Source of the DNA: Acidobacteriota bacterium
GTDB lineage: Bacteria > Acidobacteriota > Vicinamibacteria > Vicinamibacterales > UBA2999
Direction: 5' to 3'
Assembly (NCBI GenBank): GCA_947482665.1
Contig: CANKJK010000007.1
Span: 62,001 to 126,000 of the forward strand
Length of the DNA stretch: 64,000 bases
Part shown: positions 13,654 to 21,393 of the stretch, piece by piece
Layout: every line of letters begins with the position of its first letter
Numbering within the stretch: position 1 is the first letter of the stretch
Translations under genes and position numbers: made by a program
The notes under the pieces: model-generated
Told to the model about the DNA's origin: nothing
The model's database searches: none
The model's input: the letters and a program-made list of their open reading frames with translations, nothing else

Positions 13654-14763
13654 CTACCTGGCTCGCCGATAGAACGGCAGCTTCACAATCTGCGCGGCCG
13701 AGACGCGGCCCCGGATATCTACGCCCACTGCCGTTCCCGGCACCGCCAGCGCCGCCGGCACGTAGGCCATGCCAATCGCCTTCTTCAGAAACGGCGTCTG
13801 CGTGCCACTGGTCACCTGCCCCACCACCTGACCGTCATGCACCACGGGATATCCATGTCGCCCGATGCCGCGCTCCAACATCTCGAATCCCACGAGACGC
13901 CGGGCCGGACCGCGCTGCTTCTCCGCCCGCAACGCCTCAGACCCGACAAACGACGGCTTCTCCCAGCCGACGGCCCAGCCCAGTCCGGCTTCGAGGACGG
14001 TCGTGGTGTCGTCCATGTCCTGCCCACACAGGCGCATGCCGGCCTCGAGCCGCAGGGTGTCCCGCGCGGCCAGGCCACAGGGGATCACGACGCCCTCTCC
14101 AGCCTGCAGGACGGCCTGCCAGACGCGGTCCGCCATGTTCGGCGGCACAAACACCTCGACGCCGTCCTCCCCGGTATAGCCCGTGCGGGAAATCGTGGCG
14201 CGCGCGCCGGCGACCTCGCCATGCGCGAAGCCGTAATAGGGAATCTCCGCGAGTGACACAGCCGTCAGCGTCTGCACCACGTCCAGCGCCTTCGGCCCCT
14301 GGATAGCGAGAAGGGCGTAGCGGCTGCTGGTGTCCACCACGGCCGCGTCAAATCCGGCGAGCTGCTGCGAGATCCACGCAAAGTCCTTCGTGGCATTTCC
14401 GGCGTTGACCACCAGCAGGAAGTGAGACGCGGCCAGCCTGTAGACCAGGATGTCGTCGAGCACCGTCCCCTCGGGCGAGGCCAGCACCGACAGGTGGGCG
14501 CGGCCCACCGCGAGTGTGGCCACATCGTTGGTGGAGACGTGCTGCACGGCCGCCATGGCCTGCTTCCCCGCAATCTCGATCTGGCCCATGTGGCTGACGT
14601 CGAACATGCCGGCTGCCGTACGCACGGCCAGGTGCTCAGCGGTCACACCGCTGTACTCGACTGGCATGTCCCATCCGGCAAACGGCACCAGGCGGGCTCC
14701 GGACGACTTGTGGCGAGCGTGCAGAACGGTGGTCTTGAGTGGGGTTGCGGCGACGTCGGTCAT
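13654..14763 (-). CDS. gcvT: Glycine cleavage system aminomethyltransferase, T-protein
   Basis: GcvT transfers the methylene group from lipoyl-GcvH to tetrahydrofolate and releases ammonia. The 369 residues include the folate-binding N-terminus (PFAGWDMPVEYSG), MFDVSHMGQ, SRTGYTGEDGVEVF and a C-terminal barrel (VTSGTQTPFLKKAIGMAYV). I chose the ATG at 14763, skipping the 12 extra N-terminal residues of the ORF-track start. First gene of the gcvT-gcvH-gcvP-nnr-tsaE-NTF2 operon. No glycine-riboswitch core is recognisable in the 67-bp gap upstream; a sigma-70-like promoter is. Confidence 0.97.
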   Translation of the reverse strand: MTDVAATPLKTTVLHARHKSSGARLVPFAGWDMPVEYSGVTAEHLAVRTAAGMFDVSHMGQIEIAGKQAMAAVQHVSTNDVATLAVGRAHLSVLASPEGTVLDDILVYRLAASHFLLVVNAGNATKDFAWISQQLAGFDAAVVDTSSRYALLAIQGPKALDVVQTLTAVSLAEIPYYGFAHGEVAGARATISRTGYTGEDGVEVFVPPNMADRVWQAVLQAGEGVVIPCGLAARDTLRLEAGMRLCGQDMDDTTTVLEAGLGWAVGWEKPSFVGSEALRAEKQRGPARRLVGFEMLERGIGRHGYPVVHDGQVVGQVTSGTQTPFLKKAIGMAYVPAALAVPGTAVGVDIRGRVSAAQIVKLPFYRRAR

Positions 14764-14805
14764 GAGGGTGGGAGGCGATCGCGTCCTGACGGACCGCACC
14801 TGGCA

Positions 14806-14834
14806 AACGTACTATGCGCGTCCGGTGAGGTCAA
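14806..14834 (-). promoter_or_regulatory. Probable sigma-70 promoter of the gcvT operon
   Basis: On the minus strand, TTGACC (14829-14834) and TACGTT (14806-14811) are separated by exactly 17 nt. The expected start of transcription is near 14799, giving a leader of about 36 nt before gcvT. The -35 box includes the TGA stop codon of the upstream ABC ATPase gene. Confidence 0.5.
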
Positions 14835-15589
14835 CGTTTCCGAGGCGCTGGCCACACGGGCGTGAAGCCGCCCTCCGCGCCCTGACCGGGCTCTGCCCGC
14901 GGCTCCTCACGCCGCAACGACGCTCCGCCTCGCAGCCGATCGAAGGTGTCGGCCAGGAGCTCGGCCGTCACGGGTCCGACCGGACTCAATTCAAAGGCCC
15001 GGCAGAAGACCGCCCGCTGATGCGCGAGAAAGAGATACGCGTCACAGATGCCGGCCAGATCGTGGAGTCGATGCGACGACACCACGACCGCTGCACCACG
15101 ATCCCGCTTCGAGGTCAGCAGGGCTGACAACCAACGGGCGCCGTCCGGGTCGAGGCCTTCCCACGGCTCGTCCAGCACGATGAAGGCGAGCGTCGCAGGA
15201 GCCAGGACGCCTCGAAGCCCCATCAGTTGCCTGGCCCCGCGTGAGAGCGTCCGCAGTCGTCTGCGATCCACGACGCCGGTGTGCCCCGTCAGGTGCCCCC
15301 ACGTCGCCACCCGCACGCGTCCCGGTAACGTCGCCTCGCCAGCAAAGTAGGCAGTACGAAGCCGGCGCTGGGCATCTGCCGGTGGCAGCGCCGCGATCCG
15401 GAGTTCGCCCCGGATGGGCCGGATCAGGCCGGCGGCCATCCGCAGGAGGGTCGTCTTGCCGGCGCCGTTTTCACCGACAACGCCCAGCGCCTGGCCGGAC
15501 TGCACGTCAAAGGAGACGTCGTGAAACACCTCGCGGCGCCCGTAGCGCGCCCCGAGCCCCCTGGCCACGACTGCGAAGGGGCCGTTCAC
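14831..15589 (-). CDS. ABC transporter ATP-binding protein
   Basis: A 252-residue ABC ATPase. Walker A is GENGAGKTT at about residue 40, Walker B with the catalytic Glu is FIVLDEPWEGLDP, and the H-loop His is in VVSSHRLHD. The signature motif is degenerate, LSRGARQ instead of LSGGQ. I chose the GTG at 15589, whose GTGA overlaps the stop of the permease gene. The ORF-track start at 16492 runs through the permease and regulator genes in the wrong frame. Size and pairing with one small membrane protein resemble CcmA-type or other ABC-2 exporters, but the cargo is unknown. Confidence 0.9.
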   Translation of the reverse strand: MNGPFAVVARGLGARYGRREVFHDVSFDVQSGQALGVVGENGAGKTTLLRMAAGLIRPIRGELRIAALPPADAQRRLRTAYFAGEATLPGRVRVATWGHLTGHTGVVDRRRLRTLSRGARQLMGLRGVLAPATLAFIVLDEPWEGLDPDGARWLSALLTSKRDRGAAVVVSSHRLHDLAGICDAYLFLAHQRAVFCRAFELSPVGPVTAELLADTFDRLRGGASLRREEPRAEPGQGAEGGFTPVWPAPRKR

Positions 15590-16269
15590 TGCGCGGCCTC
15601 CAGCGTGACGTCCAGCCTCAGGAGGAATCGCCACGCAACCAGTGCGCCTCCGACGATGACACCGCACGCAGGCAGCAACGCGATGACATCCTGCCAGCCA
15701 AGCGCACGACCCGCCAGGACAAGCGGACACACCAGATAGACAGCGGCGCGTATCTCGCCTGCTCCGCCTCCGGCCGCCGCAGTCAAGAGGCCTTGCCGCC
15801 ACGCTGTCGGTCCGCTGAGGCACGCCAGCATCAGCACAATCCAGGTGACACCGCCGCTCAATCGCGGCAACGCCACCGTCCCAGCCCAGCCCCCCACCGA
15901 TACCAGAAACAGCGCCATGGCACTTCCGGTCGACCAGACGGCGTGTCCCCCGGTCAACCACTCCCCCAGACCCAGCATCAACCATGCCGATACGCCAGGA
16001 ACGATCGAGAGCACACAGTGACTTGCCACCACGGCACTGCGCGAAGCTCCACCCGTCAAGATCGGGTCGTAGTGGCCACGACGAGCGGGAATGACGAATC
16101 CCGACGAGGCGCTGAACATCTGCAGGAGCAGCAGTGTCAACGCGGCGTCCCGGCCGGCCGCCGGGACAACGCTGACCTGCACCACGCCCACCAGGGCGAC
16201 ACCGACAAGGCCACACAGCATCACCCGCGACTGCAATGGCACGAGCAGGAAGAAGCGCAATGGACTCAT
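15586..16269 (-). CDS. Small ABC-2-like permease subunit
   Basis: A 227-residue integral membrane protein with about six hydrophobic segments and little soluble domain. A conserved-looking cytoplasmic stretch, ARRGHYDPILTGG, lies between the second and third segments. It partners the ATPase encoded immediately downstream and is probably an export permease. I chose the ATG at 16269 because it forms an ATGA overlap with the regulator stop; the ORF-track start adds three residues. I cannot place it in a named permease family with certainty. Confidence 0.75.
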   Translation of the reverse strand: MSPLRFFLLVPLQSRVMLCGLVGVALVGVVQVSVVPAAGRDAALTLLLLQMFSASSGFVIPARRGHYDPILTGGASRSAVVASHCVLSIVPGVSAWLMLGLGEWLTGGHAVWSTGSAMALFLVSVGGWAGTVALPRLSGGVTWIVLMLACLSGPTAWRQGLLTAAAGGGAGEIRAAVYLVCPLVLAGRALGWQDVIALLPACGVIVGGALVAWRFLLRLDVTLEAAQ

Positions 16270-17729
16270 CGCCGGCAACCCTCAACTGCGGCTCCCGTCT
16301 CCGACGACGTTGCTGACCCCGCCTGCAGGGGGCGCTCTGTCGAGCATGACCGCGCCACCCACGCCGGCAACTGACGGCTGTCGGCAGTGGCGGTGGGATC
16401 CCCGCAGCGCAAGTACGCCGACAGCGTGTGGTAGCTGATGCCGAGCGCGAGGCAGGTACGCCGCTTGTTGCGCCCGCAGCGCTCAAACACAAGCCGGACG
16501 TAGCGCGTGCCCCAGGCCCTCAGGCTTTCGTCCTGCCCCTCGCGCACCTCAAGCACCTCAGCGAATTGACCACGGACCTGGGCCGGCAGATCATCGACTT
16601 CGATCACCAACGTCCGGGTAAGGGCCATCACCCGCTCGACGAGCCGCTCGAGCTCTCTGACGTTACCGGGCCAGCCATAGAGGAGCAGCGCCTCAAGGGC
16701 GGCAGCGGACACGCGCATGGCGGAGCCGCCCTCGTGCCGATCGAGGAAGTGCCGGACCAGTGCGGGCACATCCGCGGCCCTGGTGCGAAGCGGCGGCACC
16801 TGAATCTCCACTCCACTCAGCCGATAGAAGAGGTCTGGACGAAAGAGACCCTGCGCCACCAGGTCCACGAGGGGCCGGTTCGACGCCGCCACAATCCTGA
16901 CGTCAATCCGGCGCGTGCCGTGTCCGCCCACCCGCTCGACGGCCAGTTCCTGAATCGCCCGCAACAACTTCGCCTGCGCGGCCGCCGATAAGTCGGAGAC
17001 CTCGTCCAGAAACAGTGTGCCCTTGTCTGCCAGTTCGAACTTGCCCCGGCGCCCCCTGACGCCAGTGGCGGTCCGATCCTCGATACCGAACAGTTCCGCC
17101 TCGAGCAGGGTTTCGACGATCGCAGCGCAGTTGACGGCAATGAACGGACCGTGCCGCCGGCGACTGAGGCTGTGGAGGTGGCGCGCCACCAGTTCCTTCC
17201 CCGTGCCACTCTCGCCTTCAATCAGCACGGTAAAGTTGCTCGCGGCCACCCGTGCCACACGCTCCCGGAGTGCGTCCATCGACGAACTGGCCCCGATCAG
17301 TGTGGCCGACGAGGCGGGTTCGGGCAGCGCGTGGCGCAGGGGCCGGCTCCGGTCGATCTCCAGCACCAGTGCCCCAAGTGCCGCTGCGGCATCCAGGACC
17401 GCAATCCCGCAAGCGTCGAGGGCCCGACCATCGCCGACCGACGCCTCCAGCACCGCCGGACGCCCGTGGCCCGACACGGGTACCGCCAACACAATCTCCC
17501 CCCGAGCCTCCCCACGCACCTCTCCCGGTGGCACCGGATGAGTCTGCAGAGGCCCCGGGACCTCGCGCAGCCGAACGGCCTGCAAGGGCAGCAACTCCCG
17601 GAGACCGGCCTCAAACGCCTGCTGCATTGAGCCCCGCTCCCCGCTCAGCGCCCGCGCCAGGTGCCCAATCAGCGGACCGACACGTACGTCTCCGGCAGTT
17701 CTATCCTCGGCATACTCACCACTGGTCAT
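16266..17729 (-). CDS. AAA+ enhancer-binding-type regulator with Fis-like HTH, lacking GAFTGA
   Basis: A 487-residue transcription regulator with a GAF-like or undefined N-terminal sensor (about 1-140), an AAA+ domain (about 143-370) and a Fis-type helix-turn-helix (RNKRRTCLALGISYHTLSAYLR, about 420-441). Walker A is GESGTGKE and Walker B is GTLFLDEV. At the sigma-54-contacting loop the family has GAFTGA after ELFG; here it reads ELFGIEDRTATGV, so the loop is missing. It has a good Shine-Dalgarno (AGGAGG) and its end overlaps the permease start in ATGA. It probably controls its own ABC genes; sigma-54 dependence is doubtful. Confidence 0.88.
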   Translation of the reverse strand: MTSGEYAEDRTAGDVRVGPLIGHLARALSGERGSMQQAFEAGLRELLPLQAVRLREVPGPLQTHPVPPGEVRGEARGEIVLAVPVSGHGRPAVLEASVGDGRALDACGIAVLDAAAALGALVLEIDRSRPLRHALPEPASSATLIGASSSMDALRERVARVAASNFTVLIEGESGTGKELVARHLHSLSRRRHGPFIAVNCAAIVETLLEAELFGIEDRTATGVRGRRGKFELADKGTLFLDEVSDLSAAAQAKLLRAIQELAVERVGGHGTRRIDVRIVAASNRPLVDLVAQGLFRPDLFYRLSGVEIQVPPLRTRAADVPALVRHFLDRHEGGSAMRVSAAALEALLLYGWPGNVRELERLVERVMALTRTLVIEVDDLPAQVRGQFAEVLEVREGQDESLRAWGTRYVRLVFERCGRNKRRTCLALGISYHTLSAYLRCGDPTATADSRQLPAWVARSCSTERPLQAGSATSSETGAAVEGCRR

Positions 17730-17800
17730 CGCGCCCTCCTGTCATCGTCTACGGGAGTGCAGAACCAAGGGCGCTGCCAAAGACGTCTCCAGATGGTTTT

Positions 17801-18205
17801 TCAGGGATTCTGGCCCACTCGACGCACCACGCTCCGTGGCTCCGGGTAGTGCGCTTCCTCGGCAGCCCCATCGAGACGCGCGTGTGTGGGCATCTGATAC
17901 CCACCCGGAAGCAGCGTCAGTGGCTCGTCGAACACGAGCGCGGACTCATAGGCCAGCGGAGCGAGGGTTCTGACCCGGGACCACACGACCCTCCCGCGCA
18001 CCAACCGCCGACCCTCCGCACCGACCACATGGACATCGGTGGGCACTCCCGGGAGCAGGCGCGCCGCCCCATCGACGCGCGCACCGCGCGCTGAGATATC
18101 GCGAACCTCGAGGGTCCCGCCAACTCTGAGCCGAACCTCCGCCCCTGGACCACCCATCATCGGCGTCATGCGAGGCCACCGACGACGCTCGTCCGGCGTT
18201 CTCAC
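17801..18205 (-). CDS. PilZ-domain protein
   Basis: A 134-residue single-domain protein. The c-di-GMP-binding PilZ signature is visible: an N-terminal arginine cluster (RRRWPR) and DISARGARVDG, corresponding to the D/NxSxxG motif. It is predicted cytosolic. The GTG start at 18205 overlaps the TGA of the pseudopilin gene (GTGA), so it is translated with it. The context of a pseudopilin and comEA suggests control of type IV pilus or DNA-uptake machinery by c-di-GMP. Confidence 0.85.
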   Translation of the reverse strand: MRTPDERRRWPRMTPMMGGPGAEVRLRVGGTLEVRDISARGARVDGAARLLPGVPTDVHVVGAEGRRLVRGRVVWSRVRTLAPLAYESALVFDEPLTLLPGGYQMPTHARLDGAAEEAHYPEPRSVVRRVGQNP

Positions 18206-18756
18206 CGATCACTCCAGATACCCGTTACCGCATTGAAGCGCTGCGTCCGGATACGGGCTGTGCCGCCAGACACCCGCACGGCATAGCGACTGCCGTCTCG
18301 ACCGGTGAGCACGATGCTCCCAGGCGTCGCGGTGCCGGCTGGTGAGAAGGTCAACAGGCGGCCACCTCCAAGGCGGACACCCGTGGATGTGCCCTCGCCG
18401 ATGCGGACCCCTGGAAACAGCTGATCGAGCCGCCGCGGCTGACTCACGGCGGCGTCCGTTCCGCGGGCCACCTCGGCGGCCCGCAGGCCATTGCCATTGC
18501 CGTCTACGTGCACCGAGACCGGCGTGCCCTCGGCGTCGGGACCAAACACGACGCCAACGGCCTTCCCGCGGCCCAGCGCCTCCGCACGCGCCCACTCGAG
18601 CTGGCTGCATAGAAACGCCGTCGCCTGCCGGGCGCGGGCGCGATCAATCGCACCGGGCGCGGCGGCCCCCGCAGCAGCAGCCAATCCCACCGCCAGCGCG
18701 CAGGCGATGAGCACTTCGACCAGCGTCATGCCGGTGTTGTCCCATCGCCTGCGCAT
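18202..18756 (-). CDS. Type IV pseudopilin, GspH/FimT-like
   Basis: A 184-residue prepilin-like protein. The class III signal is short and basic (MRRRWDNTG) and is followed by the methylated-type hydrophobic helix MTLVEVLIACALAVGL with Glu at +5, so a prepilin peptidase should cut after the Gly. The C-terminal half is a beta-rich GspH-like head. It lies 10 nt downstream of comEA and overlaps the PilZ gene. It is probably a minor pilin used in priming a type IV or competence pilus. Confidence 0.85.
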   Translation of the reverse strand: MRRRWDNTGMTLVEVLIACALAVGLAAAAGAAAPGAIDRARARQATAFLCSQLEWARAEALGRGKAVGVVFGPDAEGTPVSVHVDGNGNGLRAAEVARGTDAAVSQPRRLDQLFPGVRIGEGTSTGVRLGGGRLLTFSPAGTATPGSIVLTGRDGSRYAVRVSGGTARIRTQRFNAVTGIWSDR

Positions 18757-18766
18757 GCGGGCACTC

Positions 18767-19078
18767 CTACTGGCTCCGATCGGACTTCGGCGGCGCGACG
18801 ATGAGCAGCGGCTTCAGCTTCAGGAAGCCTTTCTCGCCGACTCCCCGCACATTCATCACGTCCTCCACCTTCTTGAAGCCACCGTTCTTCTGCCGGTATT
18901 CCACGATTCGCTCGGCTGTCTTCAGTCCCACCCCAGGCAGCGCCTCCAACTGCGCCACGCTGGCCGTATTGAGATTGACAACCGCCGGCGCCGATGCGGG
19001 CGGCTTCGATCCGCGCTCCTGCGCCCCAACAGACACCGCCAGCAGGATCACCAACACTCCCCCAAGAATTCGACTCAT
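18767..19078 (-). CDS. comEA: ComEA-type helix-hairpin-helix DNA-binding protein
   Basis: A 103-residue exported protein with a signal peptide (ILGGVLVILLAVSVGAQ) and one double helix-hairpin-helix DNA-binding domain: NLNTASVAQLEALPGVGLKTAERIVEYR, then FKKVEDVMNVRGVGEKGFLKLKPL. In competent bacteria ComEA binds incoming double-stranded DNA in the periplasm and passes it to ComEC, which is encoded about 13 kb away in this window. It has a strong Shine-Dalgarno (AGGAGGAG, 4 nt before the ATG). A dyad lies about 50 bp upstream. Confidence 0.88.
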   Translation of the reverse strand: MSRILGGVLVILLAVSVGAQERGSKPPASAPAVVNLNTASVAQLEALPGVGLKTAERIVEYRQKNGGFKKVEDVMNVRGVGEKGFLKLKPLLIVAPPKSDRSQ

Positions 19079-19129
19079 GCCACTCCTCCTCGATGCGCCG
19101 GGCCGTGAACAGGTTGCCAGCGGATGCGC

Positions 19130-19154
19130 CCGGTCACCCTGCTGGAGTGACCGG
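19130..19154. promoter_or_regulatory. Inverted repeat upstream of comEA, possible operator
   Basis: CCGGTCAC and GTGACCGG form a perfect 8-bp inverted repeat around a 9-nt spacer. The dyad lies about 51 bp upstream of the comEA start. A partial copy (CCGGTCA) occurs about 80 bp further upstream. It could be a regulator-binding site or a leader stem-loop. Confidence 0.4.
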
Positions 19155-19359
19155 CGGCGACGGCGTGCAGTGGGTCGGGTGCACGGATGAAAGTCACCGT
19201 GGCCAACCGGTCATCGAGAACAGTCGCAAGCCGCACGCCTACCCGCCGCAGCGCTGAGTGTCGCTGCAACGTGCAGACGCGCTGAGCCTTGCGGGGAGCT
19301 GAGCTGGAGAGCGCGCGGACCCGCGAGCCGCTGACTACCCCGGTTGCCGTACACACGAA

Positions 19360-19389
19360 ACGCCGGGTGGCGCGTAGCCAACCCGGCGT
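19360..19389 (-). terminator. Hairpin downstream of the HExxH protein gene
   Basis: ACGCCGGGT and ACCCGGCGT pair as a 9-bp stem with an inner GGC/GCC extension. On the minus strand the stem is followed by TTCGTGTGT, a weak T-run. It begins about 38 bp after the stop of the minus-strand gene at 19428. Confidence 0.5.
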
Positions 19390-19427
19390 CGGTGGGGCGT
19401 GTGCGGGCCATGCCCGCCAGTGACGGG

Positions 19428-21275
19428 TCAGTTCACCGTAAAGTTCGTCACCTGCCAGGCGGCACTCAGGCTTCCGCCGCTGGGCGTCACGAGGAAGAAC
19501 ACCAACTCGAACCGGCCAGGACGCGGTGCCGACACGGCCGCGCTGAAGCTGCCGTCGCCCCCGATCGCCGCCACTGCGACCTGAGACGCGCCGCACCCCG
19601 ATTCCGGTTCCTCCACGAGGCAGAATGCCACGCGGTTGTAGCTCGCGCGATTGGCGACCGTCACACGACCGGAGATCGCAATCGGCGCAGCAGCGGATGA
19701 GAGCGTCGCAAGCGGCGCGCTGAGCTCAAGGCCCCGCAGATCCCGCGTGCCGAACGACGGGTAGTCCACTGCGAGCGGGCCAGAGATCTTCGTGCCCGCC
19801 AACGGACGGATGTCCGTCTTGAAGTCCACCGCGTTGCCCGTGGCGCGGTCAAATGATCCGTAGCCCTCGTAGTCCACAATGCCAGACCGATTCGGGTCCT
19901 CGGAACGCTGCGCGTAGAAGGTCCAGTAGTTCATTTCGCGCTGAGACAGAAGCGCACCGCGGGACACCACAATCGTCGCCCGATTCCACTCGGTGGGCAC
20001 CGGGCCACTGCGTTCACCAAGCAAACCCGCCACCGCAGTGATGCTCGCGCCGCGGACACCGCCACCAACGGGCGTACCGGGGGCAGGCACATCCGCCAAC
20101 GTGAACTGCGCCTGGTCGTCAAACAGGATCATGTCCGGCACCGCCTCCTTTGCCAGCAGACCCATGGCATAGCGCTGGATCGGCGTAAACAGGATTGGCG
20201 CGGCCGAGCGGCCCACGACATAGGATCCACCGTTATCAACCACCGTCCGGACCCCGTCCAGAACCGAACTCATCCGAGACGGATAGTTCAGCCAGAGAGG
20301 GTCATGCGCGCCAGTCTGATGACCCGCGCGCACCAGCCCCGTCAGAGCCGTCCAGTCCACGTAGCTGCCCCACTGGTGAGAGGCCTCGTGGGTGCTGATC
20401 TGATTGCCCGAAAAAAACTGCGGGAAGATCTCAATGCCATGCAGCCGACCGGCACTGCCGTAGGTCGCGGCCAGGTCATACTGCTCCTGGCCGATGCCGG
20501 CAATGTCGTTCTTCACGGTGTAATGGACGCCGGTATACGGCATCATGAGCGACCGCTGGGGCACGACAGCGAGTGCGTCATAGGTGTCCTGGAACACCTG
20601 GTAGAAACGGTTGGACACGCGAGCGAGTTCGGCGCTGGGATCGTCCACCTGCACCAGCTCGTCCGAGAACCCCGACAACACGATATTCACCACGTGGCTG
20701 GAATACTGCACATCGGCAGCCGCCTGAATCACCCGGACATCCGGAATATTCGAGGGTGCGATGCGAAGAAGGATGTTGCGGTTGGCGCCCAGTGCACCGG
20801 CCCCGAGCACGTCCCCGATGTAGAGTTCCGGCTGGTCCCAGCCCCACCGGGAGTTCGCCATCGCCCGGTCCAGAATGGACGAGTCCCACGATGGCTGGAA
20901 GACGCTCACCGGCCTGCCAGCCAGGGTGTCGGTTCGCTGGCGCGCCCACGTCTCGACGGTGCCGTCAATGCCCCGGAACTGCAGGGACGCGACATCGCCT
21001 GCGACCGTGAACTCCGCCAACTGGATGGTTCCCGTGTAGTTCGGCGTGAGCACCGGCGGCTGCTGGTCATAGACCAGGGCCCTGCCTGCCTCGACGTCGA
21101 GCGTCTTGATGCGGTTCGTATGAGCCTTGGCCTGTAGCGGCGTGTCCAGGCACTCAAGGGCGGGCTTTGCGGTACCTCTGTTGAACACCAGGGGCGCCTC
21201 CGCGGCCCTCATGGGGACCGTCAACAGCATCGCCGTGCAGGCCACAGCACCACTCTGAATAAGGGCTCGGTTCAT
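19428..21275 (-). CDS. Secreted protein with HExxH metallopeptidase-like motif
   Basis: A 615-residue protein with a signal peptide (MNRALIQSGAVACTAMLLTVPMRAAEA). Near residue 296 it carries THEASHQWGSY, an HExxH zinc-binding pattern followed by Trp-Gly, in the middle of an otherwise unfamiliar 500-residue region. The last 90 residues look like an Ig-like beta domain. I do not recognise the family. A zinc peptidase is possible, but the third ligand is not obvious. I chose the second of two adjacent ATGs, with GAGGA just upstream; the ORF-track start overlaps the VWFA gene and is not supported. Confidence 0.65.
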   Translation of the reverse strand: MNRALIQSGAVACTAMLLTVPMRAAEAPLVFNRGTAKPALECLDTPLQAKAHTNRIKTLDVEAGRALVYDQQPPVLTPNYTGTIQLAEFTVAGDVASLQFRGIDGTVETWARQRTDTLAGRPVSVFQPSWDSSILDRAMANSRWGWDQPELYIGDVLGAGALGANRNILLRIAPSNIPDVRVIQAAADVQYSSHVVNIVLSGFSDELVQVDDPSAELARVSNRFYQVFQDTYDALAVVPQRSLMMPYTGVHYTVKNDIAGIGQEQYDLAATYGSAGRLHGIEIFPQFFSGNQISTHEASHQWGSYVDWTALTGLVRAGHQTGAHDPLWLNYPSRMSSVLDGVRTVVDNGGSYVVGRSAAPILFTPIQRYAMGLLAKEAVPDMILFDDQAQFTLADVPAPGTPVGGGVRGASITAVAGLLGERSGPVPTEWNRATIVVSRGALLSQREMNYWTFYAQRSEDPNRSGIVDYEGYGSFDRATGNAVDFKTDIRPLAGTKISGPLAVDYPSFGTRDLRGLELSAPLATLSSAAAPIAISGRVTVANRASYNRVAFCLVEEPESGCGASQVAVAAIGGDGSFSAAVSAPRPGRFELVFFLVTPSGGSLSAAWQVTNFTVN

Positions 21276-21393
21276 CATTCCTCGGTCGAAGACGGATATG
21301 CGCTTCAAGATCTTTTCGGCAGAATACCCATCAGTCTGCAGTGCCGTCGTGCCGCATCCCAAGACCCACCTATTCTTCACCGCAATGGCACAG

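Larger units (their letters stand above)
19079..19427. other. Intergenic region between the HExxH protein gene and comEA
   Basis: These 349 bp hold no convincing gene; the ORFs predicted here are Arg-rich shadows. The region contains the comEA Shine-Dalgarno, an 8-bp dyad (19130-19154) and a terminator-like hairpin near 19360-19389. No riboswitch or small RNA was recognised. Confidence 0.6.

Noticed and set aside
14764-14830. Glycine riboswitch upstream of gcvT
   Set aside because: The gap is only 67 bp and lacks the conserved core; a sigma-70-like promoter explains the space better.
15590-16492. N-terminal extension of the ABC ATPase ORF
   Set aside because: Out-of-frame reading of the permease and regulator genes; the ATPase starts at the GTG that overlaps the permease stop.
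19075-19596. 173-residue minus-strand ORF across the comEA upstream gap
   Set aside because: Arg-rich, partly out of frame with the HExxH protein gene, with no conserved features.
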